Assembly: GCA_023387585.1 (NCBI GenBank)
Contig: JAEWHZ010000360.1
Location: 1-6,936 of the forward strand
Length of the DNA: 6,936 nucleotides
From: Pseudomonadota bacterium
GTDB lineage: Bacteria > Pseudomonadota > Alphaproteobacteria > Rhizobiales > Devosiaceae
Direction: 5' to 3'
Part shown: positions 1-4,823 of the stretch, piece by piece
Numbering within the stretch: position 1 is the stretch's first letter
How the letters are laid out: each line of letters begins with the position of its first letter
Notes under the pieces: model-generated
What the model saw: the letters and a program-made list of their open reading frames with translations, nothing else
Databases searched by the model: none
What the model was told of the DNA's origin: nothing
Made by a program: the position numbers and the translations under genes

Positions 1-716
1 CGCCCGGCATTGACGACGATGCCCACCGGCAGGTCGGCGGGCGCCCCCTGGGCCAGAAGCCGCCCGGCCGTCTCGGCGGCGATCGACTTGCCCATATAGA
101 GCGCCAGCGACATGCCGGCGCCGGCCAGCGCCACCCAATGGCGCAACTCGCCGTCATCGGCGCCATGCGCGGTGGCCAGCACCAGACCGGTCGACACGTT
201 GCGCAGCGTCACCGGCGTCGCCGTATCGGCTGCCGCCGCCAGCGCCGCGCTGACGCCCGGCACGATCTCGTAGCGCAATCCGGCCTCGCGCAGCGCCGCG
301 ATCTCCTCGCCCGCGCGCCCCAGCACCAGGGGATCGCCCGATTTGAGCCGGGCAACCATCTTGCCCTCGCGCGCCAGCCGCACGATCAGCGCGTTGATCT
401 GTGCCTGCGAGACGGAATGGTCGCCCTTGGCCTTGCCGACCGGGATGCGCTCGGCATCGCCCCGGCCCATTTCGATGACGGCGTCGGATACGAGCCGGTC
501 ATAGACGATGACGTCGGCCTCTTGCAGCACGCGCTGGGCGCGAACCGTCAGCAGGTCGGCGGCGCCCGGCCCCGCGCCGACCAGCCACACAGTGCCGCTG
601 CCGGCGTTTTTTGTCGCCGGCGACGGCCCGGCACGCCTGCCCAGCCGCACGGCCAGCGCCGCAAGCCATGCGAGCCCGGAAAGATGTCGAGGCGCGCCGT
701 GCCGGTCCCCATCCAT
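1..716 (-). CDS. cobA: Uroporphyrinogen-III C-methyltransferase (SUMT), C-terminus cut by the window edge
   Basis: SUMT transfers two methyl groups from SAM to C-2 and C-7 of uroporphyrinogen III, giving precorrin-2, the branch point to siroheme and cobalamin; it is cytoplasmic. Only 238 codons are present. Visible motifs are the N-terminal loop LVGAGPGAADLLT (residues 45-57), VIVYDRLVS (69-77), PVGKAKGDHSVSQ (92-104), the SGDPLVLGRAGEE block (126-138), VPGVSAALAAA (152-162), ALYMGKS (205-211) and GIVVNAG (232-238). About 40-50 residues should remain beyond the edge. The ATG at 716 follows a very strong Shine-Dalgarno (GGAGGGG, 6-base spacing). The first 41 residues, before GTVWLVG, are an Arg/Ala-rich extension, and there is no Met8-like dehydrogenase domain, so this is CobA-type rather than full CysG. 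It lies 26 bases after the ferredoxin gene and is probably co-transcribed with it. The family is clear; whether it serves siroheme or B12 synthesis is not decidable here. Confidence 0.9.
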   Translation of the reverse strand, partial: MDGDRHGAPRHLSGLAWLAALAVRLGRRAGPSPATKNAGSGTVWLVGAGPGAADLLTVRAQRVLQEADVIVYDRLVSDAVIEMGRGDAERIPVGKAKGDHSVSQAQINALIVRLAREGKMVARLKSGDPLVLGRAGEEIAALREAGLRYEIVPGVSAALAAAADTATPVTLRNVSTGLVLATAHGADDGELRHWVALAGAGMSLALYMGKSIAAETAGRLLAQGAPADLPVGIVVNAG

Positions 717-742
717 GAGCCGCCCCTCCCTACCGGCCGGGC

Positions 743-1063
743 TCAGCCCTGCCGCGCGGGAACATGCACGATCAGCCCGTCGAGTTCGTCGCGCACCTTG
801 ACCTGGCAGCTCAGCCGGCTCGACGACTTCACGTCGAAGGCGAAGTCGAGCATGTCCTCTTCCATATGCGAGGGCGGGCCGACCACATCGGTCCACCCAT
901 CGCCGATATAGACGTGGCAGGTGGCACAGGTGCACGCGCCGCCGCACTCGGCGACGACCCCGGGCACGGAATTCATGATGGCCGTCTCCATCACCGTGGC
1001 GCCGTTCTGGCCCTCGGTTTCGATGGACTGCCCCTCGGCGGTGACGAACGTGATCTTGGCCAT
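743..1063 (-). CDS. [2Fe-2S] ferredoxin, adrenodoxin/FdVI type
   Basis: A 106-residue soluble one-electron carrier. The cluster-binding pattern is complete: C40-x5-C46-x2-C49-x36-C86, within ECGGACTCATCHVY, with an extra Cys44 as often seen in this subfamily. The acidic partner-recognition helix follows (MEEDMLDFAFDV, residues 67-78), then RLSCQVKV and the C-terminal DGLIVHVP typical of the adrenodoxin/FdVI class rather than plant-type ferredoxins. Members serve cytochrome P450s or Fe-S cluster assembly; nothing here shows which. I chose the ATG at 1063 (MAKITFV, the usual N-terminus of the family) over an in-frame GTG at 1123 that would add 20 Arg/Ala-rich residues and lies inside a stem-loop. 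A short AGGGG stands very close to the ATG. SUMT follows 26 bases downstream, suggesting a two-gene transcript. Confidence 0.93.
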   Translation of the reverse strand: MAKITFVTAEGQSIETEGQNGATVMETAIMNSVPGVVAECGGACTCATCHVYIGDGWTDVVGPPSHMEEDMLDFAFDVKSSSRLSCQVKVRDELDGLIVHVPARQG

Positions 1064-1104
1064 GGCCCCTGTCGTGATTTTGGTCAGTGTCTTAGCTAGG
1101 CGTG

Positions 1105-1131
1105 CCGCCCGGCGCAATCGCACCGGGGCGG
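1105..1131 (-). terminator. GC-rich stem-loop after the methyltransferase gene (terminator or leader hairpin)
   Basis: On the minus strand, CCGCCC pairs with GGGCGG; after one bulged C, GGTGC pairs with GCGCC (one G-U pair) around a GATT tetraloop, giving 11 base pairs. It begins 18 bases after the methyltransferase stop codon and ends 42 bases before the ferredoxin ATG. There is no T-run on either side, so a classical intrinsic terminator is not demonstrated. It could be a U-less terminator, an RNA-stabilising 3' end, or a structure in the ferredoxin leader. Confidence 0.35.
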
Positions 1132-1148
1132 TCCGGGAATCGGGCCGT

Positions 1149-2330
1149 TCATTGGCCCAACAGAGTCTCGAGATGGTGTTGCTTTACCCCGAATGCCATC
1201 TTGATCCGCGAAATCCGTTCGAGCACTTCGTCACGGTCGATGGCCCGCCGATCCTTCTGCGCCGCGATCAGCACATTCTTGGGGGTGTGCGCATCGGCGA
1301 CGAATTCGAAGACGCGAACCCGGTAGCCATTCAGCTCCAGCAGTTGCGCGCGCAGGGTGTCGGTGACCATTTCGGCCTGGCGTTCGAGGAAGATGCCGTG
1401 GCGCAGCAGATCGTCGAGTTGTGGCAGATGGGCGTTCTCCTCCATCTCGCGCCGCACCTGCTTGTGGCAGCACGGCGCCACCGCGATCAGTTCGGCGCCG
1501 GCGGCGATGCCGCGATGGATGGCGTCGTCCGTCGCCGTGTCGCAGGCATGCAGCGCGATGACGACATCGGCCCGCTCGAGCGGCGCATCGGCGATGCTGC
1601 CGGCAACGAATTCAAGGCCGGCGAGTTCGGAGCGACGGGCGATTTCATTGCCGGCCTCGACGAGATCGGGGCGCAGCTCGACGCCGACGGTCTGCGGCGC
1701 ATAGCCGTGGCGCAGCAGATAGTCGTGGAGGAAGAAGGTCAGATAGCCCTTGCCGGCCCCCATATCGACGATCCGGTGCAGCTTTTCGGCCGGGATCGCC
1801 TGAATCAAAGGCGCAAGAATTTCGACCATGCGGTTGATCTGACGGTATTTATCCTGCGCGGAGTTGAGCACGACGCCCTTGGCGTCGGTGAGCCCGAGGG
1901 CGTGGAGGAAGTGCTGCCCCATCGCTGCGACGGGCCGAGCCTTGGCGCGGTCGTGCTCCAGCGACGGCGCGGCGCGACCGGTGACGGGCCGGCGCGTGAG
2001 GCGGACCTTGTCGCCCTGGCGCTCGACCGAAATATCCTCGGAAACCGTCTCGATCCGCGCGCTGACGAAGGTTGTGCCGACATTCTTGGCAAGCCAGTCG
2101 CGCGCCTCGTCGGCGCCGAGATTGCGCGTGACGTCGCGCCGCTTGTGGCGAAAAACCACCGACAGATGCGGCACGGACTTGATCAGCACCGGGCGCGCCT
2201 CAACCGATTTGAGGTCCGTTTCGTGGCCGCGATAGCCGCCGAGGCGAAGCCGGACCAGCGTGCCCGCCGTAAAGGTCTCGCTGAACGCGGCGACGAATTC
2301 GGCCAGCCGCTCGGCGGCGACGGGGGTCAC
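1149..2330 (-). CDS. Class I SAM-dependent methyltransferase (Methyltransf_32 / METTL25-GSTCD-like), coupled to prfC
   Basis: The predicted 393-residue cytoplasmic enzyme has an N-terminal domain of unknown function (about residues 1-150) and a C-terminal Rossmann methyltransferase domain. Visible elements are DKYRQINRMVEIL (160-172), SAM-binding motif I VDMGAGKGYLTFFL (188-201), the acidic strand VGVELR (215-220), ALHACDTATD (259-268) and VAPCCH (284-289). The ALHACD/PCCH pair is characteristic of the PF13679-type family, whose substrates are mostly unknown. I place the start at the GTG at 2330, because it overlaps the prfC TGA as GTGA and has AAGGA six bases upstream (inside the last prfC codons). 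A GTG at 2393 would add 21 residues from deep within prfC. Close coupling to a release factor hints at a translation-apparatus substrate (rRNA, tRNA or protein), but that is inference. Confidence 0.85.
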   Translation of the reverse strand: MTPVAAERLAEFVAAFSETFTAGTLVRLRLGGYRGHETDLKSVEARPVLIKSVPHLSVVFRHKRRDVTRNLGADEARDWLAKNVGTTFVSARIETVSEDISVERQGDKVRLTRRPVTGRAAPSLEHDRAKARPVAAMGQHFLHALGLTDAKGVVLNSAQDKYRQINRMVEILAPLIQAIPAEKLHRIVDMGAGKGYLTFFLHDYLLRHGYAPQTVGVELRPDLVEAGNEIARRSELAGLEFVAGSIADAPLERADVVIALHACDTATDDAIHRGIAAGAELIAVAPCCHKQVRREMEENAHLPQLDDLLRHGIFLERQAEMVTDTLRAQLLELNGYRVRVFEFVADAHTPKNVLIAAQKDRRAIDRDEVLERISRIKMAFGVKQHHLETLLGQ

Positions 2331-3949
2331 AACCGTTCCTTGGTGGCGAGAAAGCGAATCTTTGGAAAATCCTGCTGCGCGCGGTTCACCCACCAGGCGC
2401 TCTGCGCCATGAACACCGGCGCCTCGTTGCGGTCCTCGGCCATGGACGTCTTCTGGGCGGTGATGAAGCGCTTGAGCTCGGCCTCGTCATCGCTCTCGAC
2501 CCAGCGCGCCACCTCGAAGCCGACGCTCTCAAAGCTGATGGCGACGTTGTATTCCTTCTCGACCCGGCTTTGCAGCACTTCGAGCTGCAACTGGCCGACG
2601 ACGCCGACGATGTAGTCGGCACCCACCATGCGGCGAAAAACCTGGGCCACGCCTTCCTCGGCGAGATCGTTCAGCGCCTTGGCGAGCTGCTTGGCCTTGA
2701 TGGCCTCCATCAGCCGCACGCGGCGTATGATCTCGGGGGCGAAATTGGGGATGCCGGTGACGCGGATCGGCGCGCCCTCGCTCAGCGTGTCGCCGACGCT
2801 CAGCGTGCCGTGATTGGGGATGCCGACGATGTCGCCGGCTACCGCTTCCTCGGCCAACTCGCGATTGTTGCCGAAAAAGAACATCGGGTTGGAAATGGCG
2901 AGGTCCTTGCCGGTGCGGACGTTGCGCAGCTTCATGCCGCGCGTGAACCGGCCCGAGGACAGGCGCACGAAGGCGATGCGGTCGCGGTGGTTGGCGTCCA
3001 TATTGGCCTGCACCTTGAAGACGAACCCCGACACCTTCGGCTCGTCCGGCTGGATCGGCGCCGGCTCGGCCGGCTGCGGACGCGGCTCGGGCGCCCATTC
3101 GCCGAGCGCATGCAGCAGCTCGGCGACGCCGAACCCCCTGAGCGCCGAGCCGAACAGCACCGGGCTCAGATGGCCGCCGAGAAAGGCGTCGAGATCGAAA
3201 GGCGGCAGGGCCGAGCGCGCGAGATCCAGGGTTTCGAGCGCGGTGACGAACACCGGATCGGCCATCAGCGCGTCGTTCTCGATCAGCTCCTCGACCTCGT
3301 CGAACTCGGGCCCGGGCGTGCCGTCGGCACCGACGACGCGGTTCTCGACCAGGTCGATATAGCCGCGATACTGCCCGCCCTGCCCGATCGGCCACAGCGC
3401 CGGCGTCAGGTCGAGCGCCAGCTTGTCGGCGATCTCGTCGAACAGCACCAGCGGTTCGAGCCCCTCGCGATCGACCTTGTTGATGAAGGTGATGATGGGA
3501 ATGTCACGCAGCCGGCATACCTCGAACAGCTTGAGCGTCTGGCTCTCGATGCCCTTGGCCGCGTCGATCACCATGATGGCGGCGTCGACCGCGGTCAGCA
3601 CGCGATAGGTGTCCTCGGAGAAATCCGAGTGGCCGGGCGTGTCGAGCAGGTTGAGCGTCAGCCCTTCATAATCGAAGGTCATCACCGAGGAGGCGATGGA
3701 GATGCCGCGCTGCTGCTCCATCTCCATCCAGTCCGAGCGCGTCGAGCGCCGGCCCGCCTTGCCGCGCACATGCCCGGCATTCTGGATGGCGCCAGCGGCG
3801 GAAAGCAGCCGTTCGGTCAGCGTGGTCTTGCCCGCGTCCGGGTGCGAGATGATGGCGAAGGTGCGCCGCGTGCGATAGGGCTGGCGGCTGGCCAGAGACG
3901 CATCTATGCGGGATTGGGGCGCCGGTGCGCCCGCCTCGACAGCGCTCAT
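2327..3949 (-). CDS. prfC: Peptide chain release factor 3 (RF3), translational GTPase
   Basis: RF3 uses GTP to recycle RF1/RF2 from the ribosome after peptide release, and in some bacteria helps post-peptidyl-transfer quality control. The 540-residue product has the normal family length. GTPase motifs: G1 SHPDAGKTT (35-43), RGISI switch I (81-85), DTPGHSDF G3 (103-110), NKVD G4 (157-160) and the FGSALRGFGV G5 region (266-275). The RGKAGRRSTRSDWMEMEQQRG stretch ahead of switch I is the RF3 signature, and the C-terminal VGQLQLEVLQSRVEKEY block (451-467) is conserved in RF3. No key residue is missing. The ATG at 3949 gives the expected N-terminus, though no good Shine-Dalgarno precedes it. An in-frame GTG at 3994 would add 15 residues. 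A promoter lies at 4022-4050; the methyltransferase start overlaps the stop codon. Confidence 0.96.
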   Translation of the reverse strand: MSAVEAGAPAPQSRIDASLASRQPYRTRRTFAIISHPDAGKTTLTERLLSAAGAIQNAGHVRGKAGRRSTRSDWMEMEQQRGISIASSVMTFDYEGLTLNLLDTPGHSDFSEDTYRVLTAVDAAIMVIDAAKGIESQTLKLFEVCRLRDIPIITFINKVDREGLEPLVLFDEIADKLALDLTPALWPIGQGGQYRGYIDLVENRVVGADGTPGPEFDEVEELIENDALMADPVFVTALETLDLARSALPPFDLDAFLGGHLSPVLFGSALRGFGVAELLHALGEWAPEPRPQPAEPAPIQPDEPKVSGFVFKVQANMDANHRDRIAFVRLSSGRFTRGMKLRNVRTGKDLAISNPMFFFGNNRELAEEAVAGDIVGIPNHGTLSVGDTLSEGAPIRVTGIPNFAPEIIRRVRLMEAIKAKQLAKALNDLAEEGVAQVFRRMVGADYIVGVVGQLQLEVLQSRVEKEYNVAISFESVGFEVARWVESDDEAELKRFITAQKTSMAEDRNEAPVFMAQSAWWVNRAQQDFPKIRFLATKERL

Positions 3950-4021
3950 CGATTGGAACTCGCGGAAAGGGACTTGCCTGCCGGCGCGCAACACATTGGC
4001 TGCCCGGCAACCGGCGTGCGC

Positions 4022-4050
4022 TCTATAAGTCGCGCGCGGGCAAGCGTCAA
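4022..4050 (-). promoter_or_regulatory. Putative sigma70-type promoter for prfC-methyltransferase
   Basis: On the minus strand TTGACG (4050-4045) is separated by exactly 17 bases from TATAGA (4027-4022). The -35 hexamer differs from consensus by one base, the -10 by two. It sits between the Hpt stop codon (4069) and the prfC ATG (3949), predicting a 5' leader of about 65 bases. It suggests prfC can be transcribed independently of the Hpt gene. Confidence 0.55.
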
Positions 4051-4068
4051 ATCACGCCGGATCGAGCC

Positions 4069-4467
4069 TCAGTCGGCGAGCGCCTCGGCGATATAGCCGC
4101 GCACCTCTTCCACCGCATGGCCGATGTCGGCGAGCATCTCGGTGGTGAGCGGGCGGTTGGCGTCCAGTTGCGCCTGCGCCGAGGCGGCCTGGTCGACGAC
4201 GCCCCAGGCGCCGATCCCGGTTGCCGCCGAACGGATGGCATGCAGGTGGAATCCGAGGTCGTCCGCGGTCTCCGAGGCCAGCAGGCGCGCGAGATAGGTG
4301 GCGATGGTGGTGTCGAACAGCGCCAGCACCTCGCGTTCGAGATTCTCGTCTCCGAGGCACTGCCTGGCGAGGTGCAGCACGTCGATCGGACGGACGGCAT
4401 GCGGACGGGCCTGCGCCTCCTGCTGCTGCCAGCTCTCCTGCTGGCTGTCCCGGGCCGGAAGTGCCAT
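4069..4467 (-). CDS. Hpt-domain histidine phosphotransfer protein
   Basis: A 132-residue, mostly helical protein. Residues 25-132 fit a single Hpt four-helix bundle: VRPIDVLHLARQCLGDENLEREVL, then the phospho-acceptor helix with FHLHAIRSAATGIGAW (73-88). His76 aligns with the phosphorylated His of the HxxKGSAxxxGA signature; the usual Lys-Gly is replaced by Arg79-Ser80, while the downstream Ala and Gly-Ala are kept. Hpt proteins relay phosphate between the receiver of a hybrid kinase and a response regulator; no kinase or regulator is in this window. The first 24 residues are Gln/Ala-rich and probably disordered. The ATG at 4467 has GGAG seven bases upstream. An in-frame ATG at 4515 (16 more residues, preceded by GGGGGA) is also plausible. 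A CtrA-consensus box lies upstream. Domain assignment rests on the motif, so it is moderately firm. Confidence 0.78.
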   Translation of the reverse strand: MALPARDSQQESWQQQEAQARPHAVRPIDVLHLARQCLGDENLEREVLALFDTTIATYLARLLASETADDLGFHLHAIRSAATGIGAWGVVDQAASAQAQLDANRPLTTEMLADIGHAVEEVRGYIAEALAD

Positions 4468-4581
4468 CGCTACGCTCCATACGCTTTCGGGGCCGGAGCC
4501 CGCGAAGGGCCACATTACGGTTTCCCCCGTGAAGGAAGCTTTAAGCCACAACTCCGCCTCAGTAAGGCCCTTGATGAACCG

Positions 4582-4593
4582 GCTCGGCCGAGC
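4582..4593. repeat. 12-base perfect palindrome next to the CtrA box
   Basis: GCTCGGCCGAGC reads identically on both strands and lies one base from the CtrA-type box. With no loop it is better suited to dimer binding than to RNA hairpin formation. In GC-rich DNA such palindromes can arise by chance, so function is uncertain. Confidence 0.4.
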
Positions 4594-4594
4594 G

Positions 4595-4609
4595 TTAACC
4601 CTTCGTTAA
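4595..4609 (-). promoter_or_regulatory. CtrA-type binding box, TTAA-N7-TTAA(C)
   Basis: On the minus strand the sequence is TTAACGAAGGGTTAAC, an exact match to the alphaproteobacterial CtrA consensus TTAA-N7-TTAAC. It lies about 80 bases upstream of the ATG at 4515, about 128 upstream of the ATG at 4467, and 215 upstream of the divergent gpr-like start, so it could serve either gene. CtrA is the cell-cycle master response regulator in this class. Occupancy is inferred. Confidence 0.6.
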
Positions 4610-4720
4610 GAAAAGGTTCGGTTTGCCTCAAATTGTATGTATGAATGCGCTATGGACCAGCGCGCGGCGGCGTAGGTGCTTGGGGGATGCAGCCAATTTG
4701 CATCGAATTTGAGCCAAAAG

Positions 4721-4748
4721 GCACGCCATGCCTCAAGATGTGGCGTGC
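4721..4748. promoter_or_regulatory. Operator-like inverted repeat upstream of the gpr-like gene
   Basis: GCACGCCA (4721-4728) and TGGCGTGC (4741-4748) are perfect reverse complements separated by 12 bases. Arm centres are 20 bases apart, about two helical turns, as expected for a dimeric regulator. The right arm ends four bases before TATATT (4753-4758), a possible -10 element for the plus-strand gene; no good -35 hexamer is visible 16-18 bases upstream of it. As RNA the repeat could also form a weak hairpin. Confidence 0.4.
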
Positions 4749-4823
4749 TTGCTATATTCGCCCGCGTATCATCTTCCACCGGCCGTCTAGCCGCGGCCGT
4801 CCGGGACGAAAGTTGTAAAGAGT

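Larger units (their letters stand above)
4468..4823. other. Divergent intergenic region between the Hpt gene and the gpr-like gene
   Basis: These 356 bases hold no convincing gene, though the first 48 would become coding if the Hpt protein starts at 4515. The region is visibly more AT-rich than the flanking genes around 4600-4760. It holds a 12-base palindrome (4582-4593), a CtrA-consensus box (4595-4609), an 8-base inverted repeat (4721-4748) and a TATATT element (4753-4758). Short open frames crossing it overlap the start of the plus-strand gene out of frame and have no ribosome binding sites worth noting. Confidence 0.7.

Noticed and set aside
138..911. A 257-codon open frame on the plus strand opposite SUMT and the ferredoxin
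   Set aside because: SUMT and ferredoxin motifs on the minus strand are unambiguous; the plus translation is Arg/His-rich and crosses both genes.
1064..1148. Possible ferredoxin promoter (TTGCGC, 17 bases, TAAGAC on the minus strand)
   Set aside because: The -10 match is poor and the -35 lies inside the stem-loop, so it is not supportable as a feature.
1142..1158. GGGCC/GGCCC hairpin overlapping the methyltransferase stop codon
   Set aside because: It has only five base pairs, overlaps coding sequence and is not followed by a T-run, so it is weaker than the adjacent stem-loop at 1105-1131.
921..2615. A 564-codon open frame on the plus strand opposite the ferredoxin, the methyltransferase and the end of prfC
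   Set aside because: It runs antisense across three genes with clear family motifs, and its own translation shows no domain; it is an antisense shadow.
2570..4096. A 508-codon open frame on the plus strand opposite prfC
   Set aside because: The minus strand encodes a complete RF3 with all GTPase motifs; the antisense translation is His/Arg/Gly-rich and featureless.
4627..4713. CTCAAATT and AATTTGAG, an 8-base inverted pair about 70 bases apart, plus repeated GCCTCAA at 4625 and 4730
   Set aside because: The spacing is wide and the words are short; in an AT-richer spacer such matches are expected by chance.
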